From NCBI GenBank assembly GCA_949752795.1, contig OX457058.1, positions 156,126,353 through 156,190,352 on the forward strand: a stretch of 64,000 bases of DNA, read 5' to 3'. Each line of letters starts with the position of its first letter. Position 1 is the first letter of the stretch. This DNA comes from Hyperoodon ampullatus. Its lineage: Eukaryota > Chordata > Mammalia > Artiodactyla > Ziphiidae. Below the pieces are notes generated by a model. The model worked only from the letters and a program-made list of their open reading frames with translations. It was not told the origin of the DNA and ran no database searches. The position numbers were made by a program, and so were the translations under genes. Below, piece by piece: positions 1-12,900 of the stretch.

Positions 1-469
1 TTGCTCAGCACAATCATTTTTGTGAACCTAAAGTAAAAAACTCTGAGATTTCCCTATAAAAGTACTGATGCTCTAAGCTTTATTTTGAAAAGAAAATACG
101 TCAAGTTCTTTTCTACCTTGATTTAGATCAATAGACCTTTAATCTTCCTTTTCATTTTTAAGGAAGTGATATTATTCCTTCAAATGAGAAAAGGTGGAAC
201 TTTTGTCCATGATTCCCTTGTGTTCAGACCTGTCTTCTCCTCTCCCTTCTGTCTTTAAGGAGCTCTGGGAAACCAACCTGGAAACATTGTTTTCTCGATA
301 ATTGTCATTATCTATTTTCACTTTGATTTCCTCCAACTTAATTGGTGAAGTACTTTTTCTCCCATCTAAAAACAACTAAGCTGACTGCCATGAACATTTT
401 TGAACATTTAGTTTATGCCAGTTTCCATGCTTAGTTCTCTAAGTGGTCTAACATTTCTTCTTTTTCATC

Positions 470-590
470 ACGATAACCCAAGGAGTGAGTCCTCTTATCA
501 TTCCCATTATTGCAGATGAGGAAACTGAAGCTTCAAGCAGGTCCTTAGTTTGTGGTTAAGATCTCAGGAGCCAGAATACCTGGGTTAGAA
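470..590 (-). mobile_element. MIR SINE fragment
   Basis: Reverse-complement MIR core gcagatgaggaaactgaag. Confidence 0.7.
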
Positions 591-1154
591 GCCTGAGGGA
601 ATTTGGCCTCCTGAGACCTCTGCCTGCTTCTGAGTCCAGTGGGCTCATGACTTTAGCCCCACCTTTTACTTTCGGTTTCTGTCCTCTTTCTCATTTGTGA
701 AGACTCCATCTTTTTTTGAAGGCACCATGTACTTTCATTTCTTTCTTTTTCTCTTTTTCATAACTATCATTATCATATGTTCAGTGCAGAGTTGGGGCCT
801 CTAAACATGAACTTAAAATACTCCTTTGCGTGGAAATTCTGTGCTCTTTCTTCTTCAGTGGGGTATCTCCAAAGCCTGCACAGGTGAATCCATGTAATAT
901 CATTTAAGAACTTCATTAGTCTGTAAAAAATAAAATAATAGTATCTATGTTTTCATAGATATTACTTTATGTAAAGTTTCCTTTACTTTAAAGAAAACTT
1001 TCCTGAAACCTAAGAATAAAATTAGCATGTCCCCAAGTTTGGATTGACCCAGGGAGAAGGGAGAAAGGCTGAGGAGTGGAGGGGTGAGCATGCTTACTGT
1101 TGGCATCACTATGACCAGTTACTTAAACTGCACTATTTATTGGTGCCTGTTCTT

Positions 1155-1290
1155 GCTACGTTATCACTCAGAACAACTCTGCCGGGTAGATTTGATAAGC
1201 CCCATTTTAAGATACACAAGTTCAGGGAGATTAAGTGATTGCCCAAGGTCACAGAGGCATTGTGGGTGGGGTGGAAATTTCCAGACAGGT
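1155..1290 (-). mobile_element. MIR SINE fragment
   Basis: ccccattttaagatacacaa and attgcccaaggtcacagagg. Confidence 0.7.
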
Positions 1291-2804
1291 CAAGTTGGAA
1301 GTCCCAGTTCTTTCCCCCACGTATGGTCACGTTGCCTCTTGCAATAAATATTCCATCCCTTCTCTCATCCACCCCCCAGATCCACCTCTAAAAGAATGAC
1401 TTATAAATGTTCTTTTCCATCTGCTAATAATACTTGTAAAAAAGATCTTTTTCTCAATTCATGGCCCATCTCAAGCCTGGGTGCCCTTCCAGGGGAGGAT
1501 TTGTATCTAATTTTCTCTGTATTTCCTGAACTATCTTTCTTTACAGGTGTCCATATTTATGGACCCAACCTGGAAGTTTTTTTGACCATTTAAATTCCCT
1601 CTCATTCTTCTTTTTTATGCCATGTACCATGGCCCTAACTCATGTGCTAATTCCTTTGTCGTTATATTCAAATATCTTGCATCACTGAATTTTATCCTAC
1701 CAACTGAACAGTTGGTGTTTTTAAGGGAGATCCTATGAATTTTTTGTTTTCTTGCCCAGGCTTGATGTTATAGTTTATGAAATGAAAGTCTAACTATAGG
1801 ATCTGGGTAAAATGTATTTATTTTGAGAGAGAATGAAATGATCACCACCAGAGTTAACTGCAGCTCAGTTTGCTGTTGTTTTCATATTGAATGACAAACA
1901 GTTCACGGTCCTACATCCCCTTCAGCCTCACCCTCCAAACTAGAGTTGGGCGTGGGCACTAGGGAGCTCCTGGCTACCCTCCCCTCCTCTTTCAGTTCCA
2001 GATCTAAGGTGTGCAAGATGAATGGGGAAAACATGCTGCTTTCCCTTCCCTCTGTTGGAATTGCTTTTAGCCATCCTTGACTGTCCCAGGGTGCTTCCTT
2101 ACTTCTAATTAATCTCTGGTTCCTCATTGATTTATAAAAGTCTGAGCTAAGAATTTTCCTTTCCCTAGATTGTTACTTCATCTTCTTCTTTTCCTTTCCT
2201 CTCCTCGTACTCCCCTCAGATATGCACGACGGAGGTGACACTTGAGTCTGAGACAGTAATCCATTTTACTCAAGGCCTGTTTGAAGGATGTCTCACATAC
2301 AAAGAGGCTAGAAATAGGGACTGAGAGTTTGATTCCAGCATGAAAACCAGGCATCAGTAATGATCCACCTTTTGGTGTGTTAAATAGACTCTGGCATCAG
2401 CTGAATTATTTCTGCAAGACTGAAGTATTTTGATCAAAATAGACAAGCAGACAAAGGGATTTGCAAAATAATTCTGTTTCCTGGTTCACTGGCATGCTGG
2501 TAATGAGGCCTTGTGCAGACTCTCACAGTCTGGCTCCCTCTAGTGGCACCATCTAAACATGCCTGACTTTGTGTGGCCGAGTTGTTCCATGAATAGCTTC
2601 TTATGTGACATGAAGACTCTTGCCAATTTATGTTCTAACCTAGAATGTGTTTGGTCACTTCTTATGTATTTTTTTCTATGTGTATTTAATTTTGGATTAC
2701 CTGTGGTACAGTGGTAAGTTACGACAGGCATTTTATAGTTACTCTAAAATAGAATATTTTAAAATGCCATTTAATGTTTTCTTAGAGGCATTTAAAGTAG
2801 TAGG

Positions 2805-2858
2805 AGTAAAGAAGGAGAAGCAGAAGAAGGAGGAGGCGGAGGAGAAGAAGGAGAGGTT
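2805..2858. repeat. Purine-rich (GAA/GGA)n tract
   Basis: gaaggaggaggcggaggaga-type sequence. Confidence 0.85.
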
Positions 2859-2929
2859 TGAATGCTGAAACAAATCAAAATTAACACCTAATTCTAAAAC
2901 ATTCTTTCTTAATCAGAGAACATTGATAG

Positions 2930-3380
2930 TGACCACCAAATTCTTTAATGGTTTCCCACTGACTGTAGAATGAAATTTAATATTTTTGCCTGATATGCAA
3001 AGCCCTTTACAATCTAACCCTTGCCTACCTGAGTCCAGAGTCAACCCTACAACTGCCCACATTGAATTTTATGCTCCAGAAACACACACCGTTACAATTC
3101 CTTGAATAGATCAGTGACTCTCACAGCTATGATTGTGTATTCTGTGTGTTCCTTCCATCTGGAACACGTGCCCTGTTCTTATCCTCCTGTGAACTCAGGC
3201 TCAGCCTTCCAGTCTCAGCTCACCTGTCTCTCCCTCTGTGAGGTTAGCCTTGAGTTCCCTGGCGAGGCTGAAACTACTTTCCCTTAATTTCCCATAACAC
3301 TGTATTATATTGAGCTCTTATTTTGTACTGGCCGTTCCCTTTCTCCTCTCTAGACCTATGTTCTGAGGACAGAAACCATG
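2930..3380 (+). mobile_element. L2 LINE fragment
   Basis: caaagccctttacaatctaa, ccttccatctggaacacgtg and the downstream order fit the L2 3' region. Confidence 0.8.
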
Positions 3381-3864
3381 AAGCTTCACCTTTCTAATCC
3401 AGCTTTAGCATGGGGGCCTAAGAAATATATATTAAACAGCATCTTTCCCATTTCCTGAAATGTCAAACTAACATGAAGCACAGAAAAGTTAAAATCTTTT
3501 TCAGGTGATGCTGAAATTTCTAACTCACCTAAAAAATGACCTTTTATTATGACTCTGGGTTTTAAATCAGTACACACTTTAGTCTTTCTTTTAGAGAAAA
3601 ATCACTCTTACTGACGTCAGTGAAGAACTATGTCAGGTCCATGTGACCTTTTGGACCCTGGGGATATGTGACCGATGTATAAAACAACATATAATTATAG
3701 ATGCCATTTGTTGACTGGCTCACTTTTATATTAGGCCTTGAACAAAGTGCTGTTTAAAGAAAAACATGCATTTCTTGCCTTGTCAATAGTCATCGGGCCC
3801 CTGTGCCTGCCTAAGTGAATGGCGAATGACCTCAGAGACAAAGACTAGGTGACGTCTGCCGTTG

Positions 3865-4085
3865 ATACAGCACAGTAACAGCTCCCATGTATTGTGTACT
3901 CATTTGATGCCAGGCACTTTATCTGCATCATCACAGTTTATCTTTACTGCCAACAATATGATATAGGGACAGTTATTATCTATGTTTATTTGAAGATAAA
4001 ACTGTGGCTCAGAGAGAATAAGTGATACATCAAGATTGTTCAAATAGTAAAAGGCAGGCTGAGACTCAAAATCAGGCACTCTGGT
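3865..4085 (-). mobile_element. MIR SINE
   Basis: gccaggcactttatctgcat, actgtggctcagagagaata and tcaaaatcaggcactctgg, nearly full length in antisense. Confidence 0.75.
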
Positions 4086-4111
4086 TATAAAGACTGGCCT
4101 CTCTTTAGGGC

Positions 4112-4326
4112 AGTGGTTCTCAACTGGGGGTGATTTTGCATCTCAGGGGATATTGGACAATGTCTGAAGATGTGTTTGATTGTCCCAGCTGGGGGACGGG
4201 GTATTACTGGCATCTAGTGGTAGAGGCCAGGGATGCTGCTAAACATCTCAAATGCACAGGACAGTCATCACAACAAAGAATTATCCAGCCTAACATACTG
4301 AGAGCCCAGGTTAAGAAAGGTTGCTT
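4112..4326 (+). mobile_element. MER5A (hAT-Charlie MITE)
   Basis: cagtggttctcaactggggg at the left, ggccagggatgctgctaaac internally, and ccaggttaagaaagg at the right end: the MER5A pattern nearly full length. Confidence 0.9.
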
Positions 4327-4859
4327 AATAGAAACAAACCAGGTAGGAACTCATAGCACCTGAGTTTATAGGCTACAGAGACGATTTCCAAAATCAAATT
4401 TGGATGATTTATAAACAGAATCCTGACCTCTCAATAGAATTCTGACTTCTTATTTACAGGTCTCAGGAGGTCACTTTATTTGAATGAGTTTTCCCACAGT
4501 TCCAGCCCAGGATCTTTAAATTCAAAGTACCTGTCACTCCTTATTTCTCCCTCTGTGGCTTCATCCTTTAACTCAGAGCGACTGTTTTCTCCTTGGCCAG
4601 GCTGGAAACTTGGATTCATTTCCTCTTCTCTTTTGCCCTGTTCTTTTCACTTTCCCTGTCACTGCATCCTCTCAAATTGGTAACTGAATACTGATGACCT
4701 TTCCCTAAGCTGGTTTTCACAGTTTTTGTTCACCTCACTGCAATCCTGATGTAGGTCATCTTCATGTCTCGTGACATTACCGTGATAGTCTTCCAGCTGA
4801 TCTCCCCAACTCCATTCTTTTTCTCTTTCAATATTATCTTGCACAATCATCAGGTTAAC

Positions 4860-5340
4860 TTCCCTAAACTAACTCTTTGGCCCCATGTCCTTCAGCATCT
4901 CCTTCTGTCATTGGTACAGTGCAGGTTGCATCTAGCACTTAAGATCCCTCAGGATCTGACCCACACCTGTCTTTCCACCTTGTCATCTTCATCTGAAGTA
5001 CCTCCTCCCCTTCTCTGGAGTATCCCATGCTCATCCCTTTGCCCACACTGTGGTCTCCAGAAGGATTGCCCCAGTTCCCCTCCACCTACACAAAGATTTC
5101 CTATTCTTAAGACTACTATGATCATTTACATTTCCTTTTATTCTTCCCCTTTTCTATACCACTTATGTTGGCTATGTTCTCCCTTTGAATTTTCACTTAA
5201 ATAGTTTATATGTTTGTATTGTATCACTCCAACTGGACAGTTATTTTTTTTTCCATAGGAAAACTTGTGAATTTTTCATTTTCTCTCCCAGGGCCTGATA
5301 TCATAGCTTATTGAATAAAAGTCTAACTGTGTGATCTGGG
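4860..5340 (+). mobile_element. L2-like LINE fragment
   Basis: Weak match: gatccctcaggatctgaccc and the pyrimidine-rich order resemble L2. Its distal part resembles 1700-1830. Confidence 0.5.
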
Positions 5341-5904
5341 TAAAATGAAATCATTTTGAGAGTTAATCATCTATAAAATGATAAAAATGACATAATGTGT
5401 CACTCTTCTACAAAGCATATTAATATTCTACCCATTTGAAAAATTATCCATAATCTGTAAGGTTTATAGAGAATACATAAAAATAATGAAACTAAAGTTG
5501 ATAGAGTTTATGTGAGTATTATATTAAAAATCAGTATGTTGGGGGGCTTTCAAATTTTTTATGTAAGCTAACATAAATTTTTTTTAAAACCAAGATTTGG
5601 TGGAAGGGAAAATTGAAACTATGAATGGCAATGGGGAAAAAAATAAGATAATTCATGTTTTATAAGGGGAATGATATGGTAAAATTAAAAACAGTTATAT
5701 TTCCTATGTCATTGATAGACAATTAAGCCATAAAAATCAGTGCATTGTTTGTTAACTTGACTGATTTGTTGAACTTGATTATGGCACAGTTTTACTTGTT
5801 ATTAGAAGATGAAACTTCAGTGATAGTAACAATGGAGCTGGGAAATCTGTTACATTGTATAATTATAACTTCAGTGAATCAAATTCAAATTCATTGAAGG
5901 CTGT

Positions 5905-6215
5905 TTACATTCTGGCCCTGGTCAAATTTTCCAGTTTTGTTTCCCAGCATTTCTCTTCATACTGTGTCCTACAAACCAACCAAACCAGATGCCAACTAAT
6001 TCTCCCTATGTTTTCCCATCTTTACTGCTTCTCTTGTTTCTTCCACCCAGAATGCTCTTCCCAATAGTTTCCCCCATGTCTAAACCTCTTCCTGACACTA
6101 CTTAAATATCACCTATACCACCAACTCACTTTCTTTGATCGCTAGTAATAATCAGACCCTTCTCTGAACTCCCTTACCCATTTATTATTCTTTTGTGGCA
6201 CTTATCTTTCTATGA
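5905..6215 (+). mobile_element. L2 LINE fragment
   Basis: cttccacccagaatgctctt and later tggcacttatctttctatg follow the L2 order. Confidence 0.7.
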
Positions 6216-6259
6216 TGTCCAGTTGGTGCAAATGGACGTGACACAACTTTTCTACCAAA

Positions 6260-6735
6260 CAGGATTTCTTTAGGGAAATAATTGTCTCCAGTGCATCTTA
6301 TCCCCCTGACCCCATGCAGACCCATGGCCTTAACTACAGAAAGGGCAAGAGTTGAACTGGCCTCATTGACCAGATTCAGAAACTTCCATCATTCAGGACC
6401 CATTCGTTCATATTCTCTGTCCCCACTTCTCTTCTCTTTGCAGTTTGGTTTCTTTCTTTCAGACCTGCTGTCCCCACAAGATTGGAGCCATGGCCTTGGC
6501 AGATACAGGCTTACATATTTACAGCCATATTACCGAGGGAAAAGAAATTTTTTCCTGCTAAATCCTCTTAGGGAAGGACTTTGATAACCTTGACCTGGGG
6601 CAAGTATTCATCCCTGGAACAATAACTATGGCCAAGCATGGTGTGTGCAGTGATTGTCGTGGCCTGGGTCATGGTTTTCCTCACAGTCAGGGAGTAGTGT
6701 CTGCTAGAAGTAATGAAAGTGGTGCCAGGCGGACA
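6260..6735. mobile_element. Old interspersed repeat, family name uncertain
   Basis: ccgagggaaaagaaattttt followed by cttgacctggggcaagtatt resembles a common mammalian repeat whose other copy here is 55010-55350. Confidence 0.45.
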
Positions 6736-6866
6736 AAGCCTGTATCTCCCCTAAAAGTAAAAAGAAGAAACAGTTCATAGCCTCAACACACAAAGACAGG
6801 CACTGATAACAGTAAGACATTTCCTTTAAGTCTTTTTTCTATTCGTTGTTGAAATTGGACTACATA

Positions 6867-7201
6867 CAGTCATCCCATGGTATCTGAGGGAGATTGGGTC
6901 TAGGACCCCCTGTGGATACCAAAGTCCACGGATGCTCAAGTCCCCATATTACCTACACATATCCTCCTGTATACTTTAAAATCATCTCTAGGTTACTTAT
7001 AATACCTAATACAATGTAAATGCTATGTAGATAGCTGTAAGTACAGTGTAAATACTATGTATTGATAAATAGTTGACGGAGCATGGCAAATTCAAGTTTT
7101 GCTTTTTCGAACTCTCCGGGAATTTTTTTTTTTCAAGTATTTTTGATCCATGGTTGGTTGAATCTGCAGATGCACAACCTGCAGATACAGAAGGCCACCT
7201 G
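6867..7201. mobile_element. MER2 (Tigger-family DNA transposon MITE)
   Basis: Termini cagtcatcccatggtatc and its complement-like ggccacctg end, TA duplications at 6865-6866 and 7202-7203, and the internal acttataatacctaatacaa stretch of MER2. Short open frames over it are fortuitous. Confidence 0.88.
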
Positions 7202-7755
7202 TATATGGTTTTTGGATCTTGTTTTCTTATCGCTGTAAAGTCAGCATTGCTCCATAGTAAACCCTCCGTCAACCTATGGCGTACTGTGGGATCACATTTC
7301 CTGAACACACCAGAGGTGTCACCAGGGAACGCATTCGACTCTTCTGTCTCTGTCACACTACAGTTCCTGAGCTGTACAGGAACTGTTATTAATAACATTT
7401 CTGGTTAAATCCAATGTGTTCTTTTATGGCTTCCATTATCGAAACAAGGAATGTAGAGTTGTAAGAGGAACTTGAATTTATCTAGTCCAGTGCTTCAGCT
7501 TTGCAGAAGTCCCTATGCAAACCTATAACGATGAGTCATGTTTTCTTAGTTTAAATATGTACTGTTATAGGCTATGAGGACCTTGCCATCCCACCAGAAC
7601 ATAGTGTCATAGCTCAGATTTCTGAATTGTTGGGACTCCTTCCCCTGACCAATCTTTGCCAAAATCTTTTGTCACCGGCTGTCCTTCTGTTGATCATATT
7701 ATTTTCTTTTAGAATTATATAAAAATGTTTTTTGCACACTTCTTTCTTCCTCATC

Positions 7756-7850
7756 CTTCTTTTTTTTCCCTCCTCTCTCCCTTTCCCTTCTCCCTCCCTC
7801 CCTCCCTCCCTTCCTTCCTCCCTCCCTCCCTTCCTTCCTTCCTTCCACCT
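7756..7850. repeat. Pyrimidine simple repeat (CCCT/CCTT)n
   Basis: Long run of ccctccctccctcccttcct-type units. Confidence 0.95.
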
Positions 7851-8048
7851 ACCTATCATTTATCTATACAACTTTCTTCAAACACCTAAGTAAAGCTATC
7901 CTATCTTCCTCTTGCCTTCTCTCTTCATGTTGCTGGCCACATTCAGATCTTTTAGTCATTCCTGGTGAGATAGTTTTCTTACTGCTGGCCATTCCTGTTC
8001 CATTTCAGTTTCTTTTTAAAATATGCCATCCAAAGTAAACTATTCCTG

Positions 8049-8262
8049 GGGACTTCCCTGGTAGTCCAGCAGTTAAGACTCTGCGCTCCCAATGCAGGGG
8101 GCCCAGGTTCAATCCCTGGTCCGGGAGCTAAGATCCCACATACCTCAACTAAGCCTGTGTGCTCTAGAGCCTGCCTGCTGCAACTAGAGAAGCCCACACA
8201 CCGCAACAAAGACCTAGCGAAGCCTAAATAAATAAATAAATAAATAATTAAAAACCCAAAAC
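8049..8262 (+). mobile_element. CHR-type SINE (tRNA-derived), + strand
   Basis: Starts ggacttccctggtagtccag, with A-box and B-box-like tRNA regions, and ends in an AAAT-repeat tail. Flanked by imperfect 17-base duplications (8032-8048 and 8263-8279, two mismatches), which marks an older copy. Confidence 0.93.
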
Positions 8263-8754
8263 AAAGTAAACTGTTTCTGCCAAAGGAGAGAGTCCATCCG
8301 GCCTTTGCTCACTGTGACGTGCAGTTTACTTCTATTCTGAATGTGTCAGGAAGAGCCCAGTGACCAGAGCCCAGCTATGTGGAATCATATTGTGGCTCCA
8401 CCTCTTTCTGGACAAGTCCCACCCTCTATGCAAATGGGTTTTCCCACCTGTCGAGTGCAGGTATCAGTCAGTGGTAGCTACCTGGTAGGGTTATGAAGAG
8501 AATCACATCCTTGGCCAACAGGGAGCCCTTTGTTCTGAATATTTTCTCTATCATTATAACCTAATTCTTGGTGGTATTTTGACAACCAAATCATGACTGT
8601 TTGTTTTTACTTCCAGGTCTTTAAACCTGTGGCTTTCCCCGTCTAGAGCATTCTTTCCAGGATAGTCATAGGGCTGGTTCCATCTTATCGTTTCACAGCT
8701 TGAATATCATTTCTCAAAGACCCTCTCCCACCCCTACTGCTGTTTCAAAATATC

Positions 8755-9570
8755 TCCTGTTGGAAAAGGGAACCCTCTTACACTGTTGGTGGGAATGCAA
8801 ATTGATACAGACACTATGGAGAACAGTATGGAGGTTCCTTAAAAAACTAAAAATAGAACTACCATATGACCTTAGCAATCCCACTACTGGACATATGCCC
8901 TGAGAAAACCATAATTCAAAAAGAGTCATGTACCACAATGTTCATTGCAGCTCTATTTACAATAGCCAGGACGTGGAAGCAACCTAAGTGTCCATCAACA
9001 GATGAATGGATAAAGAAGATGTGGCACATATATACAATGGAATATTACTCAGCCATAAAAAGGAATGAAATTGAGTTGTTTGTAGTGAGGTGGATGGATG
9101 TAGAGTCTGTCATATAGAGTGAAGTAAGTCAGAAAGAGAAAAACAAATACCATATGCTAACACAAATATATGGAATCTAAACAAACAAACAAACAAAATG
9201 GTCATGAAGAACCTAGGGGCAAGACGTGAATAAAGACACAGGCCTACTAGAGAATGGACTTGAGAAAATGGGGAGGGGGAAGGGTAAGCTGTGACAAAGT
9301 GAGAGAGTGGCATGGACATATATACACTACCAAATGTAAAACAGATAGCTAGTGGGAAGCAGCTGCCTAGCACAGGGAGATCAGCTCGGTGGTTTGTGAC
9401 CACCTAGAGGGGTGGGATAGGGAGGGTGGGAGGGAGGGTGACACAAGAGGGAAGAGATATGGGGATATATGTGTATGTATAGCTGATTCACTTTGTTATA
9501 CAGCAGAAACTAACACACCATTGTAAAGCAATTATACTCCAGTAAAGATGTTAAAAAAAAAGAAAAAAAA
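8755..9570 (+). mobile_element. 5'-truncated L1 (ORF2 C-terminus and 3' UTR)
   Basis: Translation around 8760-9100 gives [20 protein letters not shown] and WKQPKCPSTDEWIKKMWHIY, the usual end of L1 ORF2, with frame breaks between the parts. A 3' UTR and A-rich tail (9552-9570) follow. Inactive fragment. No clear target-site duplication seen. Confidence 0.93.
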
Positions 9571-9614
9571 GTATCCTCTTGCCCTGGTCACTGTCTGTCC
9601 CTGTGCTCTAGTTC

Positions 9615-9815
9615 ACTTTCTTCACTGATCTTATCACTGTCTGACACTGTCTTCTTCATTAATCTGCATAATTATTAGTTTATTTTATCTCCATTGGAAT
9701 ATGAGAGACATGAGGCCAGAGATCTCTTTTGTCTCATTTACTGGTTGATGTTCACAGCTCCTAGAATCATGTCTTACACATACTGAGCACACAGCAAACT
9801 TTGTTGCATAATAGC
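9615..9815 (+). mobile_element. L2 LINE 3' end
   Basis: ggaatatgagagacatgagg followed by a cctagaatcatgtcttacac end, as in the L2 terminus. Confidence 0.7.
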
Positions 9816-10035
9816 TTTGAGTCCATGAAGACTTCCAGCTACTTTTCAGATGATTTTTTTCTAAGATCGATCTCCCCCATCCCATCTCATTGTAATGCAT
9901 TTTGAAAACCTAAGTCCCAAACCTGTATTGATCCTTAATAAATATGACTTCTTGCTTTCTATGTAGAGTTCCAGTATTCCCATAGTGTTTTGAATTTGAT
10001 GCTGAACTTTTTAGCAACTATGATCATTTTATGGT

Positions 10036-10412
10036 AACAATAACATTATGCATGTGTTGAGTGCTTACTGTATAAGAAGCACTCATAAACCTTGATATAG
10101 TGTCTTATTTAAAATATTGGGTTGGCCAAAAAGTTCGTTCAGTTAGTGAATATGGTGTTCAATAAAGTTCTTGGTGAAAATGAAAACTGTGTCTTTTATT
10201 TTTACTTAAAACTGAATGAACTTTTTGGCCAACCAAATACATAAAACAACCCTATGATGCAAAAATCATTTTATTCCCATTTTAAAAATGAGAAAGCCAA
10301 GGCACAACAAGGGCTGGTAACTTGCCAAAGTTGCACAGCTAGTAGGTCATAGAGCTGGGATTTGAACCCAGGAAGTCTGACTTCATAGGCTGCATGTTCA
10401 TCAGTGTTATAA
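10036..10412 (-). mobile_element. MIR SINE split by a mariner MITE
   Basis: tgttgagtgcttactgtata lies left of the MITE. Right of it are tgagaaagccaaggcacaac and gagctgggatttgaacccag. The two halves are one MIR in antisense, interrupted at 10115-10239. Confidence 0.85.
10117..10237. mobile_element. Mariner MITE
   Basis: About 27-base terminal inverted repeats (ttgggttggccaaaaagttc at the left, its complement at the right), flanked by TA at 10115-10116 and 10238-10239. Non-autonomous mariner of the type found in cetartiodactyls. It splits a MIR copy. Confidence 0.93.
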
Positions 10413-10468
10413 ATAACCTTCTTCTGAGCTTTGTATTATTTGCAAATTTGATATGTGTTTCATCTATA

Positions 10469-10891
10469 CAGGTTTCCCCCGCTATCCAATATAGCATTCC
10501 TATGAAACCTTGCATAAGCTGAAATGATGTGAAGTGAAGAAGCAATTACCTTAGGATGCATCTTGCTAATGACTGTACAAAATAAATCGAGGTAAAGCAC
10601 AGATGCTTACAGACACAGTTCAAACCTATGGCCCCTTGGTGGTGAGATGCTGAATGCAGTTCCAAGGGAAGGAGCTTGGCGGTGCCACTCTTGGCCACTT
10701 GGGGTGTGCGCTGCCTCTGTATGTGCTCATGGCAAAACAAACGCTGAAAGCTATTTTCACTTTTCTCCTTTTTTCATAAAAACAAAAATTTTCTTTGGAT
10801 TTCTTTCGGTTAATGGAAACAGGTACTAATGTAGGTGTTTTGTAAAAGTGAAGTGGCATAGAGTGAACTTTCACAAAGTAGAGGAGACCTG
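10469..10891. mobile_element. Tigger-like Tc1/mariner MITE
   Basis: Starts caggtttcccccgctatcc and ends gaggagacctg, with TA on both sides (10467-10468 and 10892-10893). Internal ggtactaatgtaggtgtttt fits this MITE type. Exact family name not certain. Confidence 0.75.
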
Positions 10892-11404
10892 TATCTATGT
10901 TCAAGTTGTGATGATAAGATGCCCAAGACAAGACTAAGCCTTCGTGACACTTCAGTGCCTTTCATACTGAGCCAACAGTCAATACTTTTTGATCATGTTG
11001 TCAATCAGCTCAGTATCCATAAGGCTGAACACATGATGAAGTTGCTGTGGGGAAGTTGGTAAATGATTAATAAAAGACAAGATACACTATATGGCATTTC
11101 TGTGAACTACAAACTAGTATTTCTAGCAGAAATATAGTTTACCAAACCTATTTTGCTGTAGTTTGAAAAGCATATTCTTTTCTGCATGTTCATATCTCAT
11201 CTTATTTCCCAGAGGATTTGCAGTAACTAGCCACAATAGTATATTCTAAAATAATGATGTTGTAGGTAGGAATAAAAAATCAGGTCAGTGAAAAATAAAT
11301 AAAAGTAAAACACAGGACTCTGGGGTGGAGGATGGTCTGAGAGATATATAAATATTCAGACCTAAAGGAACCACGCACAGTTGCCTTGGTTGAACCTCAA
11401 ATTT

Positions 11405-11560
11405 CTATTTTTTTAAAGTTGCCTGATAGCGGTGAATAAGACAGATATCATTCCTCTCTCAATAGATTGTACATTCTAGCGGGGAGGGCAAATGTTAAAC
11501 AAGATACTACTTAATTATTTAGTTACAATTTTGATAAGATCTACTGAAGACAATTACAGG
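11405..11560 (-). mobile_element. L2 LINE fragment, antisense
   Basis: ggtgaataagacagatatca and ttgtacattctagcgggg are reverse-complement L2 3' end. Confidence 0.7.
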
Positions 11561-12214
11561 GTTTAAAGTAAGCATGTAAATGGTAGTCCAGCTCACTGCT
11601 TAACCCTTTCTGGTTTGAACAGAGCATCTCTACATTATGGAAGCTGTTGCGTCTAAGATATTAATAGCCTTCTAATCACAATGGCTTGTTGTACTCTTTA
11701 CAGACTTTACCTGTGATACATAGGAAACATAAAAATCTGAATTGCTCTCGTTTGGGGTTGTGTTATGGGAAGGTGGGAGCTCTGGATCCTTGGACTTTTC
11801 CTAGACTTGGCAGTCCCATGATCACCTCTTTATGACCCTGTGGCACTAGTTTGAAAATGACTGTTCTAGAAATCTCAACACTATCTAGCCTTTCCTTGTT
11901 CATTGGCTTCCCGATAAATAAGGGGACAGAAATAAGCTCTGCAGACAGTGCCTAAACTGCCCAATCCCAGCATTGTTCCTAGTTCTGTGCTGGATTCTCT
12001 GAATGCTTCAGAGTGACCCAACCCAAGAAAGAAACTCTGGCATCTTCTTTGGACTTGTGCAACCAAAACTGGACCTTCTTCAGTTTCTGTGGTTCCCACC
12101 AATGATTACTCTCACATTCCACTTCCTACTCAGGTTTCTTAACCACCCACCTATTAGCCCAGCTGCTGTCCAGGCATGGTTTGGTGAAGGAGACTAGAAA
12201 GGATGGTAATTGTA

Positions 12215-12900
12215 TCCCTCAATTCAATCAGTATATTTTGAGCTCGAAATATGTGCCAAGCATTGTCCAAAGAGCTTGGAATAAAACAATGAACAACAAT
12301 AACCAAAAATCCCCTTCAAATCCATGCCCTCTTGGAGCATATGTTTTAGTGGAGGTTACAGACAATAAACAAATGCAGAAGAAAATTAGATTGTAAAACA
12401 GATGGTGATAAGCTCTTTGGAGAATACTGAGCAAAGAAGGATAGGGTGCATCGGGGTAGGGAGGGTGAAAGTTTACACTTCCAAAGAATACCTCTCTGAG
12501 AAGGTGAAATTTGAGCAGACATGAAGGAGTCGTGACATGGCTGTCTGGGAGAAGAGTATTCCAGAGAAAGCAGCAGGTGTGATGTTACTTAGCCAGGTGC
12601 CTGCGTATTTGAGAAACAACCAAGGGGCAAGTGTGGCTAAAGCAAAGTGAGTGAGATGCAGTCAGAAAAGTAGCAGAGAACCAGGACCAACATTCACTGG
12701 TCCGTTTAGGTCATGAATGATCTTGTAGCTGTAGTTGAGACTTTGGCCCGTACTATGAGGGAGGGCTGTGTAGAAGGGTGGCATGTTCTGACTTTGGTTT
12801 TAAAAGGATCACCCTGTCTGCTGTGTGGAAAATAGAATGAAAGGGGCAAGGGCAGGTGCAGGGACATCATTTGGAAGTGGTTGCCACAAACGGGAGAAAT
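12215..12900 (-). mobile_element. L2 LINE, antisense, about 700 bases or more
   Basis: Reverse-complement L2 in order: tatgtgccaagcattgtcc, cctctctgagaaggtgaaat, gaagagtattccagagaaag and aaaaggatcaccctgtctgc. Weak similarity may extend to about 13230, where a SINE interrupts. Confidence 0.85.

Noticed and set aside
4764..5204. 146-codon open frame
   Set aside because: Pyrimidine-rich L2-like sequence with low-complexity leucine/serine/proline translation; no domain.
7006..7408. Opposing 130- and 111-codon open frames
   Set aside because: Mostly MER2 MITE sequence, which is non-coding.
7756..7850. Possible CRISPR-like or regulatory array
   Set aside because: Plain pyrimidine microsatellite without spacers.
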